DNA of 64,000 nucleotides from Xenopus tropicalis. Lineage: Eukaryota > Chordata > Amphibia > Anura > Pipidae. The first letter of the stretch is position 1; each line of letters begins with the position of its first letter. Made by a program: the position numbers and the translations under genes. Positions 31,001 through 46,000 of the stretch are shown here, piece after piece. The stretch lies in contig NC_030680.2 in assembly GCF_000004195.4 (NCBI RefSeq), positions 994,964-1,058,963 of the forward strand, in the 5' to 3' direction. The notes beneath the pieces are model-generated. The model made no database searches. It saw only the letters and a program-made list of their open reading frames with translations, and had not been told where the DNA came from.

Positions 31001-34000
31001 CAATAAATAGTGAATAGTTCTGTGGAACCCTTACAGCCACCCCGGCATTCCAGTACCCAGAGGAACAACCGCCCCCCCAATCCCCAATAAAAGAGTGAAC
31101 TGCTGTGGCAACTTACAGTCCCCTAGGCTTCCCAGTACCCAGAGGCACAACAGCCGCCCCCCCCCCCAAGCCCAATAAATAGTGATGTCTGTGGCATCTT
31201 AACAGCCCCCCTGGCATTCCCCAGTACCCAGGCACAACAGCCCCCCCCAGCCCAATAAATATGTGGACTGTCTGAGGCACCTTCCAGCCCCCTGGCTTTC
31301 CCAGTACCCATGAGGCACAAGAAGCCCCCCCAAAAAGCCCAAAATTAAAAATTTTAGTGAAGTGTCTGTGGCACCTTACAGCCCCCCTGGCATTCCCAGT
31401 ACCTGCCGCAGAGGCACAAACAGCCCCCCAAGCCCAATAAATAGTGGACTGCTCTGTGCAACCTTACAGCCACCCGGGCATTCCCAGTACCAGAGAAGCA
31501 CCAAACAGCCCCCCCAGCCCAATAAATGTGACTGTCTGTAGGCACTTCGACCCCCCTTGGCATTCCCAGTACCAGAGGCCACAACAGTCCCCCCAGCCCA
31601 ATAAATAGTGATGTCCTGTGGCACCTTACGCCCTCTGGCAATTCCCAGTCCAGAGCACAACAGCACCCCCAGCCCTAATAATAGTGACTGTCTGTGGCCC
31701 TTACAGCCCGCCCTGGCATTCCCAGTACCCCAGAGGCACAAACCACCCCCAGCCCAATAACTAGTGACTTGTCTGTGGCTCTTACAGCCCCCGGCATTCC
31801 CCAGTACGTCCGAGGCAAAAGCAGCCCCCCCAGCCGCAATAAATAGTGACTGTCTGTGGCACTTACAGCCCCCTGGCATTCCAGTACCTCAGAGGCAGCA
31901 AACAGCCCCAGCAGCCCAATAAATAAGTGACTGTCTGTGGGCCCTTACAGCCCCCCTGGCATTTCAGTACCCAAGAGCACAAACAGCCCCCCAGCCCAAA
32001 ATAATAGTCTGACTGTCCTAGTGGCACCTTACAGCCCCTGGCATTCCAGTACCCCAGAGGAAAAAAGCCCACCCACCACAAATAAATAGTGCTGTCTGTG
32101 GCATCTTACAGCCCCCCTGGCATTCCCAGTACCAGAACACAACAGCCCCAACCCAATAAATATGCACTGTCTGTGGCACCTTACAGCCCCCCTGGCATTC
32201 CAGTACCCAGAGGACAAAACGCCCCCCCAGCCCAATAATAGTGACGTCTTGTGGAACCTTAACGCCCCCTGGCATTCCAGTACCAGAGGCACAAAACAGC
32301 CCCCCGCAGCCCAATAATAGTAGTGACTCTGTGGCACCTTACAGCCCCCTGGCATTCCCAGTACCCAGAGGCACAAACAGCCCCCCCCAGCCAATAAATA
32401 GTGACTGTCTGATGCCCTTACCCCCACTGGCATTCCCAGTACTCAGAGAGCACAAACAGCCCCCCAGCCCAATAAATAGTGACTGTCTGTGCACCTTACA
32501 GCCCCTGGCATTCCCAGTACCCAGAGAGCAAACAGCCCCCCCACCCAATAATAGTGACTGTCCTGTGGCACCTTACAGCCCCCCTGGCATTCCCAGTACC
32601 CAGAGGCACAAACAGCCCCCCCCAGCCAATAAATAGTGACTGTCTGTGCACCTTACAGCCCCCCGCGGCATTCCCAGTACCAGAGGCAACAAAAGCCCCC
32701 CCAGCCCAATAAATAGTGACTGTCTGGTGGCACCTTACAGCCCCCCTGGCATTCCCAGTACCCAGAGACACAACAGCCCCCCACCAGCCCAATAAATAGT
32801 GACTGCTGTGGCACCTTACAGCCCCCCTGGGCATTCCCAGTACCCAGAGGCACAAACAGCCCCCCCCAGCCCAATAAATAGTGACTGTCTGTGCACCTTA
32901 AACAGCCCCTGGCATTCCCAGTACGCGCAGAGCAGAAAAAGCCCCCCCAGCCCAATAATAGTGACTGTCTGTGGCACCTTACAGCCCCCTGGCATTCCCA
33001 GTACCAGAGAACAAACAGCCCCCCCGCCCATAAATAGTGATGTCTGTGGCACCTTACAGCCCCCCTGGCATTCCCAGTACCCAGAGACACAAACAGCCCC
33101 CCAGCCCAATAAATAGTGACTGTCTGTGGCATCCTTACAGCTCCCCTGGCATTCCCAGTACCCAGAGGCACAACAGCCCCCCCAGCCCAATAAATAGTGA
33201 GCTGTCTGGGCACCTTACAGCCCCTGGCATTCCCAGTACCCAAGGCACAAACAGTCCCCACAGCCCAATAAATAGTGACTGTCTGTGCACCTTACAGCCC
33301 CCTGGCATTCCCAGTACCCAGAGGCACAAAACAGCCCCCCCAGCCCAATAATATAGTGACTGTCTGTGGCACCTTAACAAGCCCCCCTGGCATTCCAGTA
33401 CCCAGAGGCAACAAACAGCCCCCCCCCCCAGCCAATAAATAGTGACTGTCTGTGGCACCTTCAGCCCCCTGGCATCCCAGTACCCCAGAGGCACAAACAG
33501 CCCCCCAGCCAATAAATAGTGACTGTCTGTGGCACCTTACAGCCCCCCTGGCATTCCCAGTACCACAGAGGCAACAAAAGCCCCCCCAGCCCATATAAAT
33601 AGTGACTGTCTGTGCACCTTACAGCCCCTGGCATTCCCAGTACCCAGAGCACAAACAGCCCCCCCCAGCCCAATAATAGTGACTGTCTGTGGCACCTTAA
33701 CAGCCCCCTGGCATTCCCAGTACCCAGAGGACACAACCACCCCCCAGCCCAATAAATAGTGACTGTCTGTGGCACTTACAGCCCCCTGGCATTCCCAGTA
33801 CCCAGAAAACAACCCCCCCCCCAGCGCCAATAAATATAGTGACTGTCTGTGGCACCTATAAGCCCTGGCATTCCCCAGTACCCAGAGGAACACCCCCCCC
33901 AGCCCAATATATAGTGACTGTCTGTGGCACCTTACAGCTCCCCTGGATTCCCAGTACCCAGAGGCAAAACCACCCCCCAGCCCAATAAATAGTGACTGTC

Positions 34001-37000
34001 TGTGGCACCTTATAAGCCCCCTGGCATTCCCAGTACCCAGAGGACACAACCCCACCCCCCCAGCCCAATAAATAGTGACTGTCTGTGGCACCTTAAAGCT
34101 CCCCTGGCATTCCCAGTACCCAGAGGAACAACCCCCCCCCAGCCCAATAAATATGACTGTTGTGGCACCTTACAAGCCCCCTGGCATTCCAGTACCCAGA
34201 GGCAAACAACCCCCCCCAGCCCAATAAATAGTGACTGTCTGTGGCACCTTACAGCCCCCCTGGCATTCCCAGTACCAGAGGACACAAACCCCACCCAGCC
34301 CAATAAATAGTGACTGTCGTGTGCACCTTACAGCCCCCTGGCATTCCCAGTACCCAGAGGCACAAACAGCCCCCCCAGCCCAATAAATAGTGACTGTCTG
34401 TGGCCCTTACAGCCCCTGGCAATTCCAGTACCCAGAGGCACAAACAGCCCCCAGCCCAAATAAATAGTGACTGTCTGTGGCACCTTCACACCCCCTGGCA
34501 TTCCCAGTACCCAGAGGAAAAAACAGCCCCCCCAGCCCAATAAATAGTGACTGTCTGTTGGCAACCTTAAGCCCCCCTGGCATTCCCAGTACCCAGAGGA
34601 AAAACAGCCCCCCAGCCCAATAAATAGTGACTGTCTGTGGCACCTTAAAGCCCCCCTGGCATTCCCAGTACCCAGAGGCACAAAACAGCCCCCCCAGCCC
34701 AATAAATAGTGACTGTTGTGGCACTTACAGCCCCCCTGGCATTCCCAGTATACAGAGGACAAAAACAGCCCCCCCAGCCCAATAATAGTGACTGTCTGTG
34801 GCACCTTACAGCCCCCCTGGCATTCCCAGTACCCAGAGGACACAACCCCCCCCCAGCCCAATAATAGTGACTGTCCTGTGGCACCTACAGCCCCCCTGGC
34901 ATTCCCATACCCAGAGGAACAACACCCCCCAGCCCAATAAATAGTGACTGTCTGTGGTACCTTACAGCCCGCCTGGCATTCCCAGTACCCAGAGGCACAA
35001 ACAGCCCCCCCCAGCCCCATATAATAGTGACTGTCTGTGGCACTTACAGCCCCCCTGCATTCCAGTACCAGAGGACACAACACCCCCCCAGCCAATAAAT
35101 AGTGACTGTCTGTGGCACCTTACAAGCCCCCCTGGCATTCCCAGTACCCAGAGGAACAAACAGGCCCCCCCAGCCCAATAAATAGTGACTGTCTGTGGCA
35201 CCTTACCCCCCTGGCATTCCCAGTACCCAGAGGAACAAACAGCCCCCCCAGCCCAATAAATAGTGACTGTCTGTGGCACCTTCACTCCCCCTGGCATTCC
35301 CAGTACCCAGAGGCACAAACAGCCCCCCCAGCCCAATAAATAGTGACTGTCTGTGGCACCTTACAGCCCACCCTGGCATTCCCAGTACCCAGAGGACAAA
35401 AGCCCCCCAGCCCAATAAATAGTGACTGTCTGTGGCACCTTACAGCCCCCTGGCATTCCCAGTACCCCAGAAGGCACAAACAGCCCCCCCCAGCCTAATA
35501 ATAGTGACTGTCTGTGGCACCTTACAGTCCCCTGGCATTCCCAGTACCCAGAGGCACAAACAGCCCCCCAGCCCAATAAATAGTGACTGTCTGTTGCACC
35601 TTTCACCCCCTGGCATTACCAGTACCCAAGAGCACAAACAGCCCCCCCCAGCCCAAAAAAATAGTGGACTGTCTGTGGCACCTTAAGCGCCCCCTGGCAT
35701 TCCCAGTACCCAGAGGACAAACCGCCCCCCCAATAAAATAGTGATGTGTCTGTGGCACCTTACAGCCCCCTGGCATTCCCAGTACCCAGAGGAACAAACA
35801 GCCCCCCCAGCCCAAAAAATAGTGATGTCTGTGGCACTTAACACCCCCTGGCATTCCCAGTACCCAGAGGCACAAAAGCCCCCCCCCCAGCCAATAATAT
35901 AGTGACTGCTGTGGCACCTCAGCCCCTCCTGGCATTCCAGTACCCAGAGGCACAAACAGCCCCCCCAAGCCAATAAATAGTGACTGTTTGTGCCACCTTA
36001 CACAGCCCCCCTGGCAATTCCCAGTCCCAGAGGCACAAACAGCCCCCCCACCCAAATAAATAGTGACTTTTGTGGCACCTTACAGCCCCCCTGCATTCCC
36101 AGTACCAGAGGCACAAACAGCCCCCCCAGCCCAATAAATAGTGACTGTCTGTGGCACCTTACAGCCCCCCTGCATTCCAGTACGAGAGGCACAAAAGCCC
36201 CCCCAGCCAATAAATAGTGACTGTCTGTGGCACCTTACAGCCCCCTGGCATTCCCAGTACCCAGAGGCACCAAACAGCCCCCCCCAATAAATAGTGACTG
36301 TCTGTGGCACCTTACAGCCCCCCCTGGCATTCCAGTACCAGAGGCACAAACAGCCCCCCCAAGCCCAATAAATAGTGACTGTCTGTGGCACTTAACAGCC
36401 CCTGGCATTCCCAGTACCCAGAGGCACAAACAGCCCCCCCAGACCCAATAAATAGTGACTGTCTGTGGCACTTACAGCCCCTGGCATTCCCAGTACCCAG
36501 AGGCACAAACAGCCCCCCAGCCAATAAATAGTGACTGTCTGTGGCATCTACAGCCTCCCCTGGCATTCCAGTACCCAGAGGAACAAACAGCCCCCCCCCC
36601 CAATAAATAGTGACTGTCTGGTGCAACTTACAGCCCCCCTGGCATTCCCAGTACCCAGAGGCACAAACAACCCCCAGCCCAATAAATAGTGACTGTCTGT
36701 GGCACCTTAACAGCCCCCTGGCATTCCCAGTACCCAGAGGAACAACAGCAGCCCCAGCCCAATAAATAGTGACTGTCTGTGGCACCTTACAGCCCCTGGC
36801 ATTCCCAGTACCAGAGGAACAAACAGCCCCCCCCCAGCCAAATAAATAGTGACTGTCTGTGGCACCTTAAAGCCCCCCTGGCATTCCAGTACCCAGAGGA
36901 ACAAAAAGCCCCCCCCAGCCCAATAAATAGTGACTGTCTTGTGGCACCTTACAGCCCGCCCTGGCATTTCCAGTACCCAGAGGCACAAAAAAGCCCCCCC

Positions 37001-40000
37001 CAACTAATATTAGTGACTGTCTGTGGCACCTTACAAGCCCCCTGGCATTCCAGTACCCAGAGGCACAAACAGCCCCAAGCCCAATAAATGTGACTGTCTG
37101 TGGCACCTTACAGCCCCCCTGGCATTCCCAGTACCCAGAGGCACAACAGCCCCCCGCAGCCCAATAAATAGTGACTGTCTGTGCCCTTACAGCCCCCTGG
37201 CATTCCCAGTACCACAGGCACAATCAGCCCCCCCAGCCCAATAAATAGGGACTGTCTGTGGCACCTTACAGCCCCCCTGGCATTCCCATACCGAGAGGCA
37301 ACAACAGCCCCCCCAGCCCAATAAATAGTGACTGTCTGTGGCACCTTAACAGCCCCCTGGCATTCCAAGTACCCAGAGGCACAAAACAGCCCCCAGCCCA
37401 CATAAATAGGGACTGTCTGTGGCGACCTTACACCCCCTGCATTCCCAGTACCCAGAGGCACAAACAGCCCCCCCCCAGCCCAATAAATAGTGACTGTCTG
37501 TGGCACCTTACAGCCCCCTCATTCCAGTACCAGAAGCACAAACAGCCCCCCCCAGCCCAATAAATAGTGACTGTCTGTGGCAGCCTTACAGCTCCCCCTG
37601 GCATTCCCAGTACCCAGAAGGCAAAACACCCCCCCGCCCAATAAATAGTGACTGTCTGTGGACCTTACAGCCCCCCTGGCATTCCCAGTACCCAGAGGCA
37701 CAAACAGCCCCAGCCCGCAATAAATAGTGACTGTCTGTGGCACCTTACAGCCCCCCTGGCATTCCCATGTACCCAGAGGCCACAAACGCCCCCCCAGCCA
37801 CAATAAATAGTGACGTTGTGGACCCTTACAGCCCTCTGGCATTCCAGTACCCAGAGGAACAACCCCAACCCCGTAAATAGTGACTGTCTGTGGCACCTTC
37901 ACCAACCTCGCGATCCCAGTACCAGAGACAAACAGCCCGCCAGCCCCAATAAATAGTGACTGTTGTGACCTTACATCCGCCACCTGGCATTCCCAGTACC
38001 AGAGGACAAACAGCCCCAGCCCAATAAATAGTGACCTGTCTGTGGCACCTACACCCCTCTGGCATTCCCAGTACCCAGAGGAACAAACACCCCCCCCAGC
38101 CCAATAATAGTGATGTCTGTGGACCTTACCCTCCCCTGGCATTCCCAGTACCCAAGCGAACAAACACCCCCCCAGCCCAAAAAATAGTGATCTGTCTTGT
38201 GCACCGTTAAGCTCCTCCTGGCATTCCCAGTCAAGAGGCCACAAACAGCCCCCCCCAGCCTAATAAATAGTGACTGACTGTGGCACCTTACAGCCCCCCT
38301 GGCATTCCCAGTACCCATGAGAGCACAAACAGCCCCCCAGCCCAATAAAATAAGTGAACTGTCTCTGGCACTCTTACAGCCCCCCTGGCATTCCCAGTAC
38401 CCAGGGCACAAAACAGCCCCTCCAGCCCAATAAATAGTGACTGTCTGTGGGCACCTTACACCCTGGCATTCCCAGTACCCCAAGGCAAAAACCACCACCA
38501 CCTCCACCACCCCAACCGACGGCATATTGGTGGACGCAATCCGCGCAAGTAATCACAGCAGACGCTAACATCCAGCATGGCTTTATGAAGGAAGGTCATG
38601 TCAGACCAATTTAATTGCTTTTATGATGAGGTAAGTAAGAAGCTGGACAGTGGGATGCATGTTAGATATAATCATATCTCTGGATTTCTTGCCGAAAACA
38701 CCACCATTTAGAACTACCCGTCTCCCTCACCACCAGCCCCCAGCCCAATAAATAGTGACTGTCTGTGGCCCTTAAAGCCCCCCCTGGCATTCCCAGTACC
38801 CCAGAGGAGAACAAACAGCCCCCCCCCAGCCAATAAATAGTGATAGTTCTGTGGAACCTTACAAAGCCCCCTGGCATTCCACGTACCCAGAGGAACAACC
38901 GCCCCCCAATCCCATAAAGAGTGACTGACTGTGGCAATCTTACAGCCCTGGCATTCCCAGTACCCAGTAGGCACAACAGCCCCCCCAGTCCAATAAATAG
39001 TGGACTTGTCTGTGGCATCTTACAGCCCCCTGGCAGTTACCCTAGTACCCAGAGCACAAACAGCCCCAGCCAATAAATAAGTGACTGTCTGAGGCAACCT
39101 TCCAGCCCCCCGCATTCCCAGTACCCAGGAGGCACAAAAGCCCCCCCAGCCCATAATATGTGATGTTCCTGTAGGCACTTAGCAGCCCCCCCTGGCATTC
39201 CCGTACCCAGAGGCACAAACAGCCCCCCCACCGCAATAACTAGTAGACTGTCTGTGGACCTTACACTCCCCTGGCATTCCCAGTACTCCAGAGACAACAA
39301 ACAGCCCCCCCAGACCCAATAAATTAGTGACTGTCTGGGCACCTTACCAGCCCCCCCTGGCATTCCAGTAACCACAGAGGCACAAAAGCCCCCCCCAGCC
39401 CATTAAATAGTGAGTGTCTGTGGCACCTTACAGCCCCCTGGCATTCCCAGTACCCAGAGGCACAAACGCCCCCCAGCCCAATAACTAGTGAACTGTCTGA
39501 ATGGCTCTTACAGCCCCCCTGGCATTCCCAGTTAACCAGAGCACCAAACAGCCCCACAGCCCTAATAAAATAGTGCAACTGTCTGTGGCACTGTTACAGC
39601 CCCCCTGGCTTCCAGTACCCAGAGGCACAAACACCCCCCAGCCCATAACTAGTGACTGTCTCTGGCACCTTACAGCCCCCTGCCATTCCTAGTTACCCAG
39701 AGGCAAAAACAGCCCCCCAGCCCAATAAATATAGGACTGTCTGTGGCACTTACAGCCCCCTGCATTCCCAGTACCCCAGGGAAACAAAAAGCCCCCACAG
39801 CCTAATATAGTGACTGTCTGTGCACCTTTAAGCCCCCCTGGCATTCCCAGTACCCAGAGACAAAAACAGCCCCCCAGCCCAATAAATAGTGACTGTCTGA
39901 GCACCTTCAGCCCCCTGGCATTCCCAGTACCCAGAGGCACAAACAGCCCCCCCACCAATAAATAGTGACTGTCTGTGGCACCTTACAAGCCCCCCTTGGC

Positions 40001-43000
40001 ATTCCCAGTACCCAGAGGAACAACAGCCCCCCAGCCCAATAAATAGCTGACTAGTCTGTGGCACCTTACAGCCCCCCTGGCATTCCCAGTACCCAGAGGC
40101 AAAAGCAGCCCCCAGCCCAATAAATAGTGACTGTCTGTGGCACCTTACAGCCCCCCTGGCATTCCAGTACCCAGAGCACAAACAGCCCCCCCAGCCCAAT
40201 AATAATAGTTGTGTCCTTGGCAACCTTAACAGCCCCCCTGGCATTCCCAGTACCCAGAGGCCAAAACAGCCCCCCAGCCCAATAAATAGTGACTGTCTGT
40301 GGCACCTTCCACCCCCTGGCATTCCCAGTACCCAGAGGACACAAACAGCCCCCCCAGCCCAATAATAGTGACTGTCTGTGGCACCTTACAGCCCCCCTGG
40401 ATTCCAGTACCCAGAGCACAAACAGCCCCCCCCCCAATTAAATAGTGACTGTCTGTGGCACCTTACAGCCCCCCTGGCATTCCCAGTACCCAGAGGCACA
40501 AAAAGCCCCCCCAGCCCAATAAATAGTGACTGTCTGTGGCACCTACAGCCCCCCTGGCATTCCCAGTACCGGCAGAAGACACAAACAGCCCCCCCAAGCC
40601 AATAAATAGTGACTGTCTGTGGCACCTTACAGCCCCCTGGGCATTCCAGTACCCAGAGGCACAAACCAGCCCCCCCCAGCCCAATAAATAGTGACTGTCT
40701 GTGGCACCTTACAGCCCGCTGGCATTCCCAGTACCCAGAGGCACAAAAGCCCCCCCAGCCCAATAAATAGTGACTGTCTGTGGCACCTTACAGCCCCCCT
40801 GGCATTCCAGTACCCAGAGGCACAAACAGCCCCCCAGCCCAATAAATAGTGACTGTCTGTGGCACCTTACAGCCCCCCTGGCATTCCCAGTACCCAGAGG
40901 ACAAACAGCCCCCCCAGCCCAATAAATAGTGACTGTCTGTGGCACCTTACAGCCCCCCTGGCATTCCCCTACCGAGGGCACAAACAGCCCCCCAGCCTAA
41001 TAAATAGTGACTGTCTGTGGCACCTTACAGCCCCCCTGGCATTCCCAGTACCCAGAGGCACAAACAGCCCCCCCAGCCAATAAATAGTGACTGTCTGTGG
41101 CACCTTACAGCCCCCCTGGCATTCCAGTACCCAGAGCGAACAAACACCCCCCCAGCCCAATGAAATATGACTGTCTGTGGCACCTTACAGCCCCCTGGCA
41201 TTCCCAGTACCAGAGGCACAAACAGCCCCCCCAGCCAATAAATAGTGACTGTCTGTGGCACCTTACAGCCCCCTGGCATTCCCAGTACCAGAGGCAACAA
41301 ACACCCCCAGCCCAATAAATAGTGCTGTCTGTGGCACACTTACAGCCCCCCTGGCATTCCGTACCCAGAGGCAACAACAGCCCCCCCAGCCCAATAAATA
41401 GTGACTGTCTGTGGCACCTTACAGCCCCCCTGGCATTCCAGTACCCAGAGGCACAAACAGCCCCCCCAGCCCAATAAATAGTGACTGTCTGTGGCACTTA
41501 CAGTTCTCCCTGGCATTCCCAGTACCCAGAGCACAAACCCCCCCCGACGCCCAATAAATAGTGACTGTCTGTGGCCACCTTACAGCCCCCCTGGCATTCC
41601 AGTACCCAGGCACAAACAGCCCCCCAGCCCAATAAATAGTGACTGTCTGTGGCACCTTACAGCTCCCCTGGCATTCCCAGTACCCAGAGGAACAACAGCC
41701 CCCCCCAGCCCAATAAATAGTGACTGTCTGTGGCACCTTACAGCCCCCCTGGCATTCCCAGACCAGAGGACACAACAGCCCCCCCCAGCCCAATAAATAG
41801 TGACTGTCTGTGGCCACCTTACAGCCCCCATGGCATTCCCAGTACCAGAGGCAACAAACCCCCCCCAAGCCCAATAAAATATGACTGTCTGTGGCACCTT
41901 ACAGCCCCCTGGCATTCCCAGTACCCAGAGGAAAACGCCCCCCCAAGCCCAATAAATAGTGCACTGTCTGTGGACCTTACGCCCCCTGGCATTCCAGTAC
42001 CCAGAGGCAACAAACAGCCCCCCAGCCCATAAATAGTGACTGTCTGTGACCTTACAGCCCCCCTTGGCATTCCAGTACCCAGAGGCACAACAGCCCCCAG
42101 CCCAATAAATAGTGACTGTCTGTGGCACCTTCCACCCCCTGGAAATTCCCAGTACCCAGAGGAAAAAACAGCCCCCCCAGCCCAATAATAGTGACTGTCT
42201 GTGCACCTTACAGCCCCCCTGGCATCCCAGTACCAGAGGAAAAACAGCCCCCCCCAGCCCAATAAATAGTGACTGTCCTTGTGGCACCTTAAAGCCCCCC
42301 TTGGCATTCAGTACCCAGAGGCACAAAAAAGCCCCCCCCCAGCCTAATAAATAGTGACTGTCTGTGGCACCTTACACGCCCCCTGGCATTCCCAGTATCA
42401 GAGGAAAACAGCCCCCCAAGCCCAATAAATAGTGACTGTCTGTGGCACCTTACAGCCCCCCTGGCCATTCCCAGTACCCAGAGGAAAACAGCCCCCCCCA
42501 GCCAATAAATAGTGACTGTCTGTGGACCTTACCAGCCCCCTGGCATTCCCAGTACCCAGAGCACAACCCCCCCCCCAGCAATAAATAGTGACTGTCTGTG
42601 GCACCTTACAGCCCCCTGGCATTCCAGTACCCAGAGGCACAAATCAGCCCCCCCCCGCCCAATAAATAGTGGACTGTCTGTGGCACCTTGACAGCCCCCC
42701 TGGCATTCCCAGTACCCAGAGGAAAATAGCCCCCCCAGCCCAATAAAATAGTGACTGTCTGTGGCACTTACAGCCCCCCCTGGCATTCCCAGTACCCAGA
42801 GCACAAACAGCCCCCCCAGCCCAATAAATAGTGACTGTCTGTGGTAACCTTACCACCCCCCTGGCATTCCCAGTACCCAGAGGCAACAAACAGCCCCCCA
42901 GCCCAATAAATAGTGACTGTCTGTGGCACCTTCACCGCCCCCTGGCATTCCAGTACCCAGAGGAAACAGCCCCCCAGCCCAATAAATAGTGACTGTCTGT

Positions 43001-46000
43001 GGCACCTTAACGCCCCCTGGCATTCCCATGTACCAGAGGAACAAACAGCCCCCCCAGCCCAATAAATAGTGACTGTCTGTGGCACCTTACAGCCCCCCTG
43101 GCATTCCCAGTACCCAGAGGCACAAACAGCCCCCCCCAGCCAAATAATAGTGACTGTCTGTGGCACCTTACAGCCCCCTGGCATTCCCAGTTACCCAGAG
43201 GCACAAACAGCCCCCCCAGCCCAATAAATAGTGACTGTCTGTGGCACCTTACAGCCCCCCTGCATTCCAGTACCCAGAGGCACAAACAGCCCCCCAGCCC
43301 AAAAAAATAGTGGATTGTCTGTGGCACCTTACAGCCCCCTGGCATTCCCAGCTACCCAGAGGACAAACAGCCCCCCCAGCCAATAAAAATAGTGACATGT
43401 CTGTGGCACCTTACAGCCCCCCTGGCATTCCCAGTACCAGAGGCACAAAAAGCCCCCCCGCAGCCAATAAATAGTGACTGTCTGTGGCCACCTTACAGCC
43501 CCCTGCATTTCCAGTACCCAGAGCACAAACAGCCCCCCCAACCCAATAAATAGTGACTGTCTGTGGCACCTTACAGCCCCCCTGGCATTCCCAGTACCCA
43601 GAGGCACAAAAGCCCCCCCAGCCCAATAAATAGTGACTTCTGTTGGTGGCACCTTACAGCCCCCCTGGCATTCCCAGTACCCAGAGGCACAAACAGCCCC
43701 CCCAGCCCAATAAATAGTGACTGTCTGTGGCACCTTACAGCCCCCCTGGCATTCCCCAGTACCCAGAGGCACAACAGCCCCCCCAGCCCAATAAATAGTG
43801 ACTGTCTGTGGGCACCTTACAGCCCCCCTGGCATTCCCAGTACCAGAGCACAAACAGCCCCCCCCAGCCCAATAAATAGTGACTGTCTGTGGCACCTTAC
43901 AGCCCCCTGGCATTCTCAGTACCCAGAGGACAAACAGCCCCCCCCAGCCAATAAATAGTGACTGTCTGTGGCACCTTACAGCCCCCCTGGCATTCCCAGT
44001 ACCCAGAGGCACAAAACAGCCCCCCCAGCCCAATAAATAGTGACTGTCTGTGGCACCTTACAGCCCCCCTGGCATTCCCAGTACCCAGAGGCACAAACAG
44101 CCCCCCAGCCCAATAAATATGTGACTTCTGTGGCACTTACAGCCCCCCTGGCATTCCCAGTACCCAGAGGACACAAACAGCCCCCCAGCCAATAAATGTG
44201 ACTGTCTGTGGCACCTTACAGCCCCCCTGCATCTCCAGTACCGAGGCACAAAACAGCCCCCCCAGCCCAATAAATAGTGACTGTCTGTGGCACTTACAGC
44301 CCCCCTGCATTCCCAGTACCCAGAGGCACAAACAGCCCCCCCCAGCCCATAAATAGTGACTGTCTGTGAACCTTACAGCCCCCTGGCATTCCCAGTACCG
44401 CAGAGGCACAAAACAGCCCCCCCAGCCCAATAAATAGTGACTGTCTGTGGCACCTTACTGCCCCTGGCATTCCAGTACCGCAGAGGCACAAAACAGCCCC
44501 CCCAGCCCAATAAATAGTGACTGTCTGTGGCACCTTACAGTCCCCCTGGCATTCCAGTACCCAGAGGCACCAAACAGCCCCCCCAGCCCAATAAATAGGA
44601 CTGTCTTGTGGCCTTACAGCCCCCTGCATTCCCAGTACCCAGAGGAAAAAAACAGCCCCCCAGCCCAATAAATATTGTGACTGTCTGTGGCACCTTACAG
44701 CCCCCCTGCATTCCAGTACCCAGAGGAAAAAACAGCCCCCCCAGCCCAATAAATAGTGACTGTCTGTGGCACCTTACAGCCCCCCTGGCATTCCCAGTAC
44801 CCAGAGGCACAAACAGCCCCCCAGCCCAATAAATAGTGACTGTCTGTGGCACCTTTACAGCCCCCCTGGCATTCCAGTACCCAGAGGCACAAAAGCCCCC
44901 CCAGCCCAATAAATAGTGACTGTCTGTGGCACTTACAGCCCCCTGGCAATTCCAGTACCCAGAGGCACAAACAGCCCCCCCACGCCCAATAAATAGTGAC
45001 GTGTCTGTGGCACCTTACAGCCCCTGGCATTCCCAGTACCCAGAGGCACAAAACAGCAACAGCCCCCAGCCCAATAAATAGTGACTGTCTGTGCACCTTA
45101 CAGCCCCCCTGGCATTCCAGTACCAGAGGCACAAACCAGCCCCCCCAGCCCAATAAATAGTGACTGTCTGTGGCACCTTACAGCCCCCTGGCATTCCACT
45201 ACCCAGAGGCACAAACAGACCCCCCCAGCCCAATAAAATAGTGGACTGTCTGTGGCACCTCAGCCCCCTGGCATTCCAGTACCCCAGAGGAAAAAACAGC
45301 CCCCCCCAGCCAATAAATAGTGACTGTCTGTGGCAGCTCTTACAGCCCCACCTGGCATTCTCCCCAAGTACCCAGAGGACAAAGACAGCCCCCCAAGCCC
45401 AATAAAATAGTGACTGTCTGTGGCAACCTTACCACCCCCTGCGGCATTCCAGATACGCACAGAGGCACAAAAGCCCCCCCCACCCAATAAATAGTACGTG
45501 TCCTGCTGCCACCTTACAGCCCCCCTGGCATTCCCAGTACCCAGAAGCACAAAACACCCCCCCCAGCCCCAATTAAATAGTGAACTGGTCTGTGGCACCT
45601 TCACCTCCCTGGCATTCCCAGTACCCAGAGGCACAAACAACCCCCCAGCCCCATAAATAGTGACTGTCTGTGGCACCTTTAAGTCACCCCCTGGCTATTC
45701 CTAGTACCCAGTAGACACAAACAGCCCCCCCCCAGCCAATAAATAGTGGGACTGTCTTGAACCTTACAGCCCCGCCATTCCCAGTACCCAGAGGCACAAC
45801 AAGCCCCCCCCAGCTCTCAATAAATATGATGTCTTTGCACACTATGCCCCCTCCGTGTCTATTCCCAGTACCCTAGTAGCTACACTTCTTAATCTAAGCC
45901 CTCCTTAAGCCCTATAAATAAGTACTGACGTGGCACTGTCACTGCTTTCCCTGTGCAATCCCAGTACTCCTAGAGGCACAAACAGCCTCCCTCAGCCAAT

